Below, piece by piece: positions 1 through 6,444 of a DNA stretch of 6,444 nucleotides (position 1 is its first letter; each line of letters begins with the position of its first letter). The stretch spans positions 1-6,444 of the forward strand of contig CALAVE010000036.1 of NCBI GenBank assembly GCA_937892215.1, written 5' to 3'. A model generated the notes under the pieces. It made no database searches and was not told where the DNA came from. It saw nothing but the letters and a program-made list of their open reading frames with translations. A program made the translations under genes and the position numbers. The stretch comes from an uncultured Porphyromonadaceae bacterium. Lineage in GTDB: Bacteria; Bacteroidota; Bacteroidia; Bacteroidales; Muribaculaceae.

Positions 1-1
1 G

Positions 2-199
2 GATGCAGCCCTTGCACGGGCGGCAGAGCAGCGGAAGCGCGATAGCGGAGGACCCGGTGGCGAAGACGCGGGCACTAAACAAGCTGGCGTTGCTGGCCGG
101 GGCGGTGAAGGAAACGGAAGTGGAGAGCGTGGCGCCGGAAGAGGAACTGATGATGCAGCGAGTGAAGAACTGGAGAAAGAAGTAGAACCAACCGTCGGT
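2..199 (+). other. Low-complexity Gly/Glu/Ala interdomain linker
   Basis: Residues 1-66 of the long frame are dominated by Gly, Glu, Ala, Arg and Asp, including a run of GRGG/GNGSG/GRGT-like pieces, and end in an acidic EELEKEVEP stretch. This is likely a disordered tether between an upstream domain outside the window and the nuclease-like domain that follows. No start codon in this stretch looks preferable to continuation from upstream. Confidence 0.7.
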
Positions 200-3100
200 C
201 CATTTGGTGAAATCTATACGCAATTTCAAGGAAAGCCTAAAGAAGCTGTAACATTCTTGCTTGCAAAGCGTAGTGGCGAGGCCATTGGTGCATTGCGTCA
301 CAAGGATATTGGAAGCATTGACCTCGTATGGGGCGAGGAGGGGACAGGGCACAGTGATGGCTACGGTCTTGCCAAACTTGCAAAGTATCACCCCGAAGTT
401 CTTTTCAACTTACAGGAGATATTGGACGATATGGTGGTGGTCAAGCGTTCGGCAAATCGTGCTCAGTTGGAAAGCGACAAATACAAGGCTTCTGTACGCT
501 TAACATGGGACGAGAAAAAGAAAACATGGCTACTGACCATGTTTGAAAAGAAAAACAGTGTTCTCGACAATACGACGGACACTGGCAAGACTCTTTCGAG
601 CAACGGGAATGACACTGCTACTCCCGAAAGCACTGTTTCCGGTGGCAAAGTTAGTGAAAGTTCCGTAACAGGCAAAGTAAAAGAGGGAAAAGTTGCGGGT
701 AATGAGGTTGATAATGTGTACAGCACGCTTGGTTATGACGCTGATAACAGGCAGTTCACCGGCTTGCCTGATGGCGTTAAGGTGTACAGCAACCACAAAC
801 CTGACCGTTTGGGCATTGTGCGCGGCTATCCCGATGTTGCCGACACGGGGAACGTTACCATTGAAGCCGACACGCGTCATGGCGGAGAGACCTTTGTGAG
901 AGTTGATGTGGTGGACCAGCACGCAGAGGCACCAGGCAGGATTGTTGATGAGTTGGAAAACGCCGGTGTGGAGGTGGAGCTTGACGGCACTGGCCATCAT
1001 GTGTATTTTGACAATTTGGCCGAAGCGCTCCAGCTCAACCGCCGTCTGAAAGAGATACAAGAGCGAGTGGATGCTTCGCGCACGGTGGAGTTACGAGGCA
1101 AAAAAAATCTGATGGAAGATGCGGATATTTCGGAAATTATTAGTAACTTTGAACCGTCACGAGACTTGAACGCCCTACCCCGTGCGATAGGCATCCTTGA
1201 AGGAGCGGATGCGGAGGCGTGGGTGGAGCGTCACAAGGAGGCGCTTCTGCAGCGCGTTCGCGAGTTGACGAATCCCAGGAACGTACTTGACCCTGACGAG
1301 GTCCGCAACATCTTGCAACTGATAGGCTATAACGGCCGAAACGTGCCAGCTTACAAGAAGGCGGGTAACATATTGGTTGACGAGTTGTACAAGCGTCAGA
1401 TGTCGGAAGCCGTGTCGGCGGGTAATGCTACGATTACCTTCATGTCGGGCATAGGCGGAGCCGGCAAAGGCACCACGCTGAAGAAGGGCGGCATAGACAC
1501 GAGCGGCCGAGGCGTGGTGTATGATGCGGCGTTCAACGATGCCGGCAAGTTGTCGCGTAAGATGCGTGAGGCCGCAGAAGCGGGCATGACCGACATTGAG
1601 GTGATAGTGGTTCACAACGATGCTCTGACGGCGTTCAAGAACACCATTGCCAGAGGCAAGAAAATCGGCCGTTTCATGGGGATTAACTATTTCCTGGATT
1701 CGTACGAGGAGAGGGCACGCCTTTTAGAAAAAATAGCTGAGGAGGCGAGAGACCTGGGTGTGAACGTTACCATCCGTCCGCTGGACAACTCTGGCAACGA
1801 TGGTCGCGGTGAAATCAGCATTGAGCAAGCCATTGCCGAATGGGACTATAATCCGGAACATTATATAGAAGAAATATTAAAATTCTTAGACGATGAAATA
1901 CAGCACGGAAGACTTACAGAAAATCAAATTGCCTCTGTCGCGGGAGACATTTCTCAAATTAAAGAGGAGTGGTGTCGCACACCAGAAGGACGTGGTCTGG
2001 CCGAAAGAATTAGAAAGAGCCTACTACGACCATTACAGCAAGTACATGGAGGAAACGTATCCCCAGTACTGGAACGATTAGAGGGCGAGGGCTCGGGAGT
2101 GGGCGGCGCTATAGCGGCTGCTGACTTGGCGGAGGTGAAGCGCACGGCGGCTCATTTTGCGGAAGAGACGCCTGAGGAGGCCGCGGCCTTTGACAAGCGC
2201 GTGCCTGAGATGGACGATACGGAGCTGCTTGCGTACATGCAGGCGGACGGCAAGGGCAATGTGAACAAGGCTTATCATCCGAGCGTGTATGACGAGTATG
2301 ACTACCGGCATGGTGATGAGCAGCTGCAGTCGTATGACGATACGCTTGTGCGCCTGAATGAAAGCGGCACAACGTTGGAGCAGGCAGAGGAGATGCTTGC
2401 GAACATACAGAAGGACGTGTCAAGGCTTGCCACGGAAGACAGAGCGATGCTGCTTGGTCAGGAGGAGGCGTTGCAGGATTATATTGCAGGGCTGGAGAAG
2501 ATACACTACGACAGGCAGGGCAATCCTGTGGATGCCGACGGAAACCTGATACTGGAAGAGATTTCTTCTGTTGACGAATTGAAGGGAGAGGATTTCAGCA
2601 ATCCTACTCGCAACGTACAGTTGCCGAAGATATCCGAGAGGGTGGATAAGGCCATCGGCGCAGGTGGAAAGCCTGTGATTATCAAGAAGAACATCTTTGA
2701 GAAGAATGCCAGAGACCACAAGGACTTAAAGCCATCCCAAAGCCGCGAGATACTCAAGACGGCTCTTTATACACCCAACCTTTACGGTCAGAACCAAAAG
2801 GCTTCCCGTCCTTACAATTATGTAGTCATTAGCACGAAAGGTGCAGATGGTAGAAATAAGCTTGTGCTTTTGGAAGTCAACAACGGTAAGGAAAATGTGG
2901 AGATTGTGCATTGGCATTATATTCGTGACAAGGCACTTGAAACATTAAAAAGACAAGCCGAGCGTGAGGGTGGCCACATCCTCATACTGCCTTCCGAAGG
3001 TACGGAAGAGGCTGGTGGCCTTTCCAGCCGTACACTCGATTTGTCTTCCACTGGCGAAGGTACGGATTTATTTGGGAATGAGCAAGGAAGTGGCAAGAAA

Positions 3101-6100
3101 AGTTCTTCTGATGGCAAGATTGACGATGTTGGCGAGGTGCTGGCCGGTGCGCGAAAGGACATGCGCAAGGAGATTGCGAAGTCGCTTGCGAATGTGACTG
3201 AGGCTGCATTGGTAGAGAAGCCTTTCGGCAAGGTTTATAAGAAGCCCGACTTGAAGAAAGCCGTTGAGAGCGGAGCGTTGAGGGAGAAAGATGCCATTTT
3301 CTATGAGGCATTGTTCTCGATGGTGAACCAGCAGAAGCCGAAGGTGACACAGCGCGAGATGCGCAGTAAGCGTTATATCCCCGACTATAAGACGAAGGCC
3401 GAGCGTTGGGCTACTGACACTTTCAAGCAGATGGAAGTGCTGAGACAGTTCATGGAACTTGACGAGCCGGGACGTGACGCAATGATGGAGCGTATGCTTG
3501 CTGATCGCTATCCTACGCGTGAGCATGAGTTGGCTGAGATTGAGAAGCGCAAGGGCTGGAACCCGGACTATGAGGGGCATAAGTATGAGTGGGGTGAGAT
3601 GACCACTCCTAACCCGTTGTGGGTGACGCATGAGGTGATGAACCGTCTGGGCTATAGTGTGGGTGACAAGTTGGATGTTCCGTATGGTGTGGTGAAAGCC
3701 AACACGAGCGGTACGGGCTACTCGATTGAGAACCTGAAAGGCGAGCGCGCGAGTCTTTTTGGCAGCGGCATGACGCTTGACGAGGCGATAGACAGGATTG
3801 TGTATCTTGCCAAGTTGAAGCGTGGCGACTCAGACGTGAGCCATCCGACACAGTTGTTTGCTTTCCCTGCCACGAAGAGTGAGAGCGGCGAGAGCGGCCG
3901 CTATAGGGTGATGTGGGGACGTGACTTCAAGACCCGTGAGTTTGGCAGCAAAGATGAAGCTGATGCCTTTGCCCAGACGAAGAACGGTGCTTATGTGTCT
4001 CCCATCATGGAGACCAGGCGCAAGTTTGGCTACAAGGTGCGTTTCACTCATCCGCTGACTGGTGAGAAGATGTTTGTCGATGATACCGAGTTTGACACCA
4101 AGGAAGAGGCCCAGGCATACTTTGACGGCAACTTTGAGAAGTTGAATGAGGCAACCAACGCGAAGTTGCAGGAAGAGCGTGAGAAGAAAGGCGAGAAGAA
4201 GACGCTGACAGCCGACGATGTGGTGCGTGTGACGATGGTGCATTCAGCCAAAGGCGGTTGGACCCATGCTGTGGTTATCGACAAAAAGTACGCGAACAAT
4301 GACGGACAGGGGCGCATCATTAAAGAGGGCTTTGCAAGCAGAAAGGATGCCAAGTCGTTTGCAGACAGTGTGAAGGATGATGTGCTGAAGACTGTGCTGA
4401 AGCACAAGGAAGATGCGAAGAAGATTGTGTATTTCGACACGGGCGAGAACAGCCGTATCGGCGAGGACTACCGCAACGGCAAGAACGTGGATGCCGAGGA
4501 TTTCATGAACACGTTTGGTTTCAGAGGTGTTCAGTTCGGCAACTGGACGAACCAGGCAGACCGCCAGATGGCAGTGAACCAGGCCTACGATGCGTTTATG
4601 GATATGGCTCGTTTGATTGGTGTGTCGCCCAAGGCGATGTCCTTGAACGGTGAGTTGGGTATTTCCTTCGGTGCGAGAGGTGTGGGTGGTTTTGCCGCAC
4701 ACTATGAACCCGGTGAGGTAGTCATTAACCTGACGAAGACGAATGGCGCAGGGTCGCTGGCCCATGAATGGTGGCACGCCCTTGATAACTACTTTGCTCG
4801 ACGTGCTGGCAGTGCCGGTGATATGGTGACAGACAACAGACGGATTGAGATGCGTGATGCGTTGCGCAAGGCTTTCAATGACATGCTTGACTTGGTGAAT
4901 GGTAGCGACTACGCCCATCGTAGTGCCGCCAAGGGTGAGTATTGGGGCAGGACGCATGAGATAACGGCACGGTTGCTTGCCGAGTGGGTTGACAGGGAGT
5001 TGAAGAAGCGTGGTGAGTTGAATACATTCTTGTCTCGCGGTGCGGTTGTGGAGCGCGGCCAGCAGCATAACTACTATGTGTATGAGGTGCTGGAGCGTTT
5101 GGCAGGCCGTGAGCCGATGCCGTTTGAGGACTACAGGGAGTTGCCTGAGTCGCTGAAAGGTATTCCCTATCCGTCGGCAAAGGAGGTAGAGCAGTTTGGT
5201 GCGTCGTTGCGCCATATTTTCGACACGCTGGAAGAGAAGGTGGATGAAGAGACGGGCAATGTAATGTTGTATGAGCCTTCTTCCGGTTATCGGACGAAGT
5301 CGGGAGAGACGTTGTATAGCATGAGCCTGTTTGACGAGGTGGGCATGCGTGACGAGGGCGAAACTACAGAAACTTCGCCACAGAATGGCGAAGCACCTGA
5401 CTCTACATCATTCAATCCGTCGGAGTTGCGTCTGCGCAAATTGAAGAAGGGCGAGACGTGTCATGTGGAGCGAGTGTATGAGGAGACGAAGCAGTTTGAC
5501 TTCACCGGTAAGGAGAAGGTGGAGAGTGCGGAGGACGTTGCATATATCTTCAGGCAATTGGAGAATGCTGCTGTGGAGAACTCGTTCCTTGTACTGGTGA
5601 AGGACGGACGGCCTACGGTGATACACTTGGGCGTGGGTAGTTATGTGAATGTGGTGGCACCTTACGAGCAGGCATTGGTGGCCTACCAGTCGCTAAAGCC
5701 GGAGCAGGTGTATTTTGTGCATAACCACCCGGGAGGAACTTTGAAAGCGTCGAGACAGGACCAAGAACTGTTGAAGCGTGTCAAGATGGCTTTTGGTGAG
5801 GACGTGGTGCAGCAGGGTATCATCATTGACACGACGAGCGGCAAGTACGGTGAGTTTGACATGGTTGCCGACAACTACGACTTGGCTCAGACATCGGGTG
5901 TGGAGGCAATGCCTCAGTCGGAGGGCGATGATGTGCCTGTGAAGGTGTATCAGTTCAGCCGTCAGGTGTTTGCTCCCGGCTGGAACCCTGAGAGTGCCTT
6001 TAAGATTGTTTCCTCTCAGAGTGTGGCTGAGTTTGTGAGCAGTCACCGCTTGGGTGAACACAAGAAGATGAGTTTTCTTGTGCTGAACAACCAGAACATG

Positions 6101-6444
6101 GTGGTTGCTAATGTGTTCCTGCCCTGGACGAAGTTGAGCGACATCAAGCGTGGCAGGGATGCAGGTGATTTGTTGGCTGGCTATGTGCATCAGTGCGGTG
6201 GTGTTCGTGGTGTACTTTACGGCAACTACGACTATGAGCCTGATGACCGGGCGGTGCTTGCTGCCGTTGGTGGCAGGATGCGTCAGTTGAACGCTCCGCT
6301 GATGGATGCGCTGCATGTGGAGCACAGTGCTTACGAGAGCGGCTGGGCTGGTGTCGGTGAGCCGGGAGTTAGTGAGGCCGGTGCTGTGGGTGAGCGCGAG
6401 CGGGTGTTGCGTGACGCTCTTGTGGAGAAGTTGCGTGGCTCAGG
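2..6444 (+). CDS. Giant multidomain polyvalent protein (internal fragment, open at both ends)
   Basis: The reading frame starting at base 2 has no stop codon to the window end, giving 2147 complete codons. Both termini are outside the window, so the full protein is larger. Recognisable modules in order are a BECR-type nuclease, a zeta-toxin-like kinase, a second BECR-type nuclease, LPD-type scaffold regions, a zincin-like domain with HEWWH, and two RadC-like domains. This combination matches the large polyvalent proteins of phages and conjugative elements, which are thought to be co-delivered with DNA and act in the recipient cytoplasm on host defences or host proteins. No signal peptide or transmembrane segment is visible. 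Codon use favours gag, aag, gtg, ttg and cgt over most of the length, with A/T-richer patches. Low-complexity linkers separate several domains. The reading frame is secure; the biological role is inferred from domain content. Confidence 0.95.
200..553 (+). other. BECR-fold (Barnase/EndoU/ColicinE5-D/RelE-like) nuclease domain A
   Basis: Residues 67-184 match the pattern of polyvalent-protein BECR nucleases (the PBECR / DUF3519-like group). It opens with GEIYTQFQGKPKEA (r69-82). Then comes a His in LRHKDIG (H100) followed by SIDLVWGEEGTG (r105-116), where the DLVWG core is the most diagnostic piece. GLAKLAKYHPEV follows (r122-133), then NRAQLES (r152-158, R153), and a last strand WLLTMF (r176-181). 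BECR enzymes are metal-independent RNases, usually acting on tRNA or mRNA, with catalysis by His, Arg/Lys and Ser/Thr. H100, R153 and T179 are plausible catalytic positions by analogy only. The domain is about 118 residues, normal for the fold, and is bounded by low-complexity linkers. Which Pfam PBECR number applies cannot be settled by eye. Confidence 0.72.
554..721 (+). other. Ser/Thr/Gly/Lys-rich linker
   Basis: Residues 185-240 are rich in Ser, Thr, Gly, Asn, Lys and Val, with no hydrophobic core pattern. This reads as a flexible tether after nuclease domain A. Codon use is A/T-richer than in the second half of the window: in 181-720, aaa and aag, and gaa and gag, are about equally common. 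Confidence 0.6.
722..1117 (+). other. Unassigned alpha/beta region between nuclease A and the kinase
   Basis: Residues 241-372 are not recognised. The first half (r250-306) alternates short hydrophobic strands with turns (TGLPDGVKVYSN, LGIVRGYPDV, ETFVRVDVV). The second half has a strand-turn-strand-helix pattern: GRIVDELENAGVEVELD (r312-328), then HHVYFDNLAEALQLNRRL (r332-349). A motif like this resembles a small ferredoxin-like alpha/beta module, but no catalytic signature is visible. It could be a substrate-recognition or packing domain for either neighbour. Confidence 0.4.
1346..1921 (+). other. Zeta-toxin-like P-loop kinase domain
   Basis: Residues 449-640 carry a Walker A motif GIGGAGKGT (r483-491, K489) after the hydrophobic strand ATITFMS. 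It is preceded by a helix (r456-473), as in zeta-toxin-family kinases. Further along are VVYDAAFND (r505-513), a strand IEVIVVHND (r532-540), an Arg/Lys-rich lid-like piece ARGKKIGR (r550-557), and a final strand NVTIRPLDN (r588-596). Characterised zeta toxins phosphorylate UDP-N-acetylglucosamine and so poison peptidoglycan synthesis. Zeta-like kinases inside polyvalent proteins may use another substrate. The helical stretch r373-448 probably packs in front of the domain. Family membership is fairly secure from the P-loop and following strands; substrate is unknown. The C-terminal end overlaps a second open frame beginning at 1893. Confidence 0.75.
1893..2081 (+). CDS. Candidate nested overlapping small gene (62 aa) in the +1 frame
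   Basis: An ATG at 1893 opens a 62-codon frame ending in TAG at 2079-2081, shifted +1 against the long frame, with in-frame stops just upstream (for example TAG at 1887-1889). The product looks like a real soluble protein. It has a charged N-terminal half (MKYSTEDLQKIKL) and a Tyr/Glu-rich tail (AYYDHYSKYMEETYPQYW). Its codons look ordinary for this DNA (tac, gac, aag, gag, gtg). In the long frame the same bases give 21 A-ending codons out of 33 (bases 1982-2080), against 1 of 20 just downstream (2099-2158). No convincing Shine-Dalgarno is seen, but the upstream bases are A/T-rich, common for Bacteroidales starts. The family is not recognised. It may be a translated overlapping gene, the remnant of an ancestral gene now overprinted, or the tail of a +1 frameshift product. 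A regulator or antitoxin role is only a guess from position. Confidence 0.42.
   Translation: MKYSTEDLQKIKLPLSRETFLKLKRSGVAHQKDVVWPKELERAYYDHYSKYMEETYPQYWND
2081..2611 (+). other. Acidic, mostly helical region of unknown function
   Basis: Residues 694-870 are Glu/Asp/Ala-rich. They include AADLAEVKRTAAHFAEE (r706-722), an aromatic-acidic patch PSVYDEYDYRHGDE (r740-753), and long amphipathic helices around r766-812. This looks like a helical spacer or adaptor between the kinase and the second nuclease-like domain. No catalytic motif is visible and no family is recognised. The codon pattern is ordinary here (gcg, gag, ctt, gtg), in contrast to the overlap zone just before it. Confidence 0.45.
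2615..2998 (+). other. BECR-fold nuclease-like domain B
   Basis: Residues 872-999 show a second nuclease-like module of a different subtype from domain A. It has PVIIKKNIFEKNARDHKDL (r891-909, H906), then SREILKTALYTPNLYG (r914-929), YNYVVIST (r938-945), KLVLLEVNNGKENVEIVHWH (r953-972), and an end strand GGHILILPSE (r990-999). A His after a KN..RH start, with later strands containing a Lys/Glu and an IVHWHY segment (r968-973), is typical of phage BECR nucleases in polyvalent proteins. H906 and residues of the VHWHY strand are the likely active-site candidates by analogy. Codon use is A/T-richer in 2700-3120 than in the following 2 kb. Nuclease activity is inferred; the fold call rests on motif recognition only. 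Confidence 0.62.
2999..3109 (+). other. Ser/Gly/Thr-rich linker
   Basis: Residues 1000-1036 are dominated by Ser, Gly, Thr, Glu and Lys (for example LSSTGEGTD and GSGKKSSSDG), with little hydrophobic content. They form a likely flexible joint between nuclease domain B and the scaffold region. Confidence 0.6.
3110..3856 (+). other. Polyvalent-protein-associated scaffold region
   Basis: Residues 1037-1285 start with KIDDVGEVLAGARKD (r1039-1053), a variant of the 'IDDFGEKIGGARKD'-type motif that often precedes LPD modules in polyvalent proteins. Next comes a helical section, EKPFGKVYKKPDL (r1072-1084) through long charged helices, and then WNPDYEGHKYEWGEM (r1186-1200). The last part, NRLGYSVGDKLDVPYGVV to MTLDEAIDRIVYLAKLKRGD (r1214-1276), ends in a helix followed by KRGD, again common in these proteins. 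No enzyme motif is evident. It is likely a structural or partner-binding region that positions the peptidase modules. Confidence 0.5.
3902..4372 (+). repeat. Three diverged tandem beta-alpha modules in the protein
   Basis: Three segments share a pattern of a strand beginning Tyr/Trp-x-Val, a turn of basic or Gly residues, and a helix of the type F-x-S/T-K/R-x-x-A-x-x-F. They are r1301-1326 (YRVMWGRDF to EFGSKDEADAFAQ), r1344-1376 (YKVRFTHPL to EFDTKEEAQAYFD) and r1420-1457 (WTHAVVIDK to GFASRKDAKSFAD). The units are highly diverged and separated by charged linkers, so they are a protein-level rather than DNA-level repeat. Such small modules may bind nucleic acid or protein partners; that is inference. 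Confidence 0.5.
4430..5221 (+). other. LPD1-type domain with zincin-like HEWWH metallopeptidase signature
   Basis: Residues 1477-1740 match the large polyvalent protein-associated domain 1 pattern closely. The order is IGEDYRNGKNV (r1486-1496), FMNTFGFRGVQFGNW (r1501-1515), MSLNGELGISFGARG (r1546-1560), AAHYEPGEVVINLTKTNGAG (r1565-1584), and then SLAHEWWHALDNYF (r1585-1598). H1588-E1589-x-x-H1592 has the zincin HExxH layout: two zinc ligands and a catalytic Glu. A downstream helix, YWGRTHEITARLLAEWV (r1647-1663), offers E1653 as a plausible third ligand, as in Glu-zincins. The remainder to r1740 is helical. Proposed roles in such proteins are processing of the polyprotein or cleavage of host proteins in the recipient; activity here is untested. 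This is one of the most confidently recognised modules in the window. Confidence 0.78.
5222..5419 (+). other. Acidic, Ser/Thr-rich linker before the RadC-like pair
   Basis: Residues 1741-1806 have a mixed start (NVMLYEPSSGYRTKSGETL) and a low-complexity section GETTETSPQNGEAPDSTS (r1346+400, that is r1746-1803 overall) without a hydrophobic core. They are likely a flexible tether separating the zincin module from the JAMM modules, and an attractive place for proteolytic release. Confidence 0.5.
5420..5860 (+). other. RadC-like JAMM/MPN+ domain with intact metal ligands
   Basis: Residues 1807-1953 contain the JAMM signature FVHNHPGGTLKASRQD (r1905-1920), with H1907, H1909 and D1920 as the expected zinc ligands and S1917 in its usual place. 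A Glu starting the strand ENSFLVLV (E1859) fits the upstream catalytic Glu of RadC-type proteins. The end, VVQQGIIIDTTSGKYGEF (r1935-1952), matches the RadC-like final strands. JAMM enzymes are zinc isopeptidases or peptidases. RadC-family members are common on mobile elements, where their substrate is unsettled. The preceding piece (r1808-1850) is an N-terminal extension seen with JAB domains of polyvalent proteins. A peptidase role alongside the HEWWH domain is inferred. Confidence 0.75.
5939..6346 (+). other. Second RadC-like domain, metal ligands lost
   Basis: Residues 1980-2115 follow the RadC order of strands and helices. They run SSQSVAEFVSSHRLGEHK (r2004-2021), MSFLVLNNQNMVVANVF (r2023-2039), RGRDAGDLLAGYVHQCGG (r2050-2067), VRGVLYGNYDYEPDDRAVL (r2068-2086), and LMDALHVEHSAYESGW (r2100-2115). 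The segment LYGNYDYEPDD sits where the first copy has FVHNHPGGTLKASRQD, so the HxH pair is replaced by GNY and the Ser/Asp spacing is lost. K2022 occupies the position of E1859. It should be unable to bind zinc in the JAMM manner and is probably a structural or substrate-binding partner of the active copy, like MPN-minus subunits in eukaryotic complexes. The assignment rests on pattern alignment by eye. Confidence 0.55.
6347..6444 (+). other. Gly/Glu-rich tether running out of the window
   Basis: Residues 2116-2147 are rich in Gly, Glu, Ala and Val (AGVGEPGVSEAGAVGERERV) and then become helical (LRDALVEKLRGS). No stop codon is reached, so further domains are expected downstream. Confidence 0.6.

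Noticed and set aside
3..185. 60-codon ATG-started + strand frame at the window start
   Set aside because: It is out of phase with the long frame across a low-complexity Gly/Glu linker. The product is Ala/Glu/Val-rich with no motif, and the long frame continues in from upstream.
261..503. 80-codon + strand frame inside nuclease domain A
   Set aside because: The overlapping long frame carries the clear nuclease motifs here with ordinary codons, whereas this translation (Trp runs, no motif) looks random.
530..1060. 176-codon open frame on the minus strand
   Set aside because: It is antisense to the linker and alpha/beta region of the long frame, with no family resemblance.
1874..1895. Programmed frameshift into the +1 frame near 1890
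   Set aside because: No convincing slippery site or downstream stem-loop could be recognised by eye, and an ATG at 1893 explains the nested frame more simply. Kept only as an alternative for the nested ORF.
3068..3631. 187-codon open frame on the minus strand
   Set aside because: It is antisense to the scaffold region, Leu/His-rich, with no start context or motif; best explained as a shadow.
4244..5215. 323-codon open frame on the minus strand
   Set aside because: It lies wholly opposite the well-recognised LPD1/HEWWH domain. Its translation is rich in His, Arg, Thr and Leu, typical of an antisense shadow of gag/aag/gtg-rich coding DNA.
5693..6325. 210-codon open frame on the minus strand
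   Set aside because: It is antisense to the two RadC-like domains. It has a His/Leu/Val-rich shadow composition and no recognisable motif.
1..6444. CRISPR array, tRNA, rRNA, terminator or insertion-sequence ends
   Set aside because: No regular DNA repeats, hairpin plus T-run, or inverted terminal repeats were seen, and the whole window is occupied by one open coding frame.

Overview
The window is one continuous protein-coding stretch on the + strand. Reading from base 2 there is no stop codon through base 6442, giving 2147 complete codons, and neither the true start nor the true stop lies inside the window. It is an internal fragment of a very large multidomain protein of the 'polyvalent protein' type. 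Such proteins are carried by phages and conjugative elements and are thought to enter the recipient cell with the DNA. The domain set and codon use fit a mobile element of a Bacteroidales-like gut bacterium; that assignment is inference, because no taxonomic marker gene is present. No RNA gene, promoter, terminator, CRISPR array or insertion sequence was seen.

Domain order (r = residue of the visible fragment; residue r covers bases 3r-1 to 3r+1): Gly/Glu-rich linker (r1-66); BECR-fold nuclease-like domain A (r67-184); Ser/Thr/Gly linker (r185-240); unassigned alpha/beta region (r241-372); helical lead-in and zeta-toxin-like P-loop kinase (r373-640); odd overlap zone (r631-693); acidic helical region (r694-870); BECR-fold nuclease-like domain B (r872-999); Ser/Gly linker (r1000-1036); polyvalent-associated scaffold (r1037-1285); three diverged small beta-alpha modules (r1301-1457); LPD1-type domain with a zincin-like HEWWH signature (r1477-1740); linker (r1741-1806); RadC-like JAMM domain with intact metal ligands (r1807-1953); and a second RadC-like copy that has lost those ligands (r1980-2115).

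The chain therefore joins three toxin-like effectors (two putative nucleases and a kinase) to two putative metallopeptidases plus one dead-looking peptidase homologue. A reasonable inference is an 'arsenal' protein delivered with an invading element, in which the peptidase modules may release or activate effectors or attack host proteins.

The least expected signal is a 62-codon ORF (1893-2081) nested in the +1 frame at the end of the kinase domain. There the codon use of the long frame becomes abnormal while the nested frame looks normal, suggesting either a genuine overlapping small gene or a gene later overprinted by fusion.
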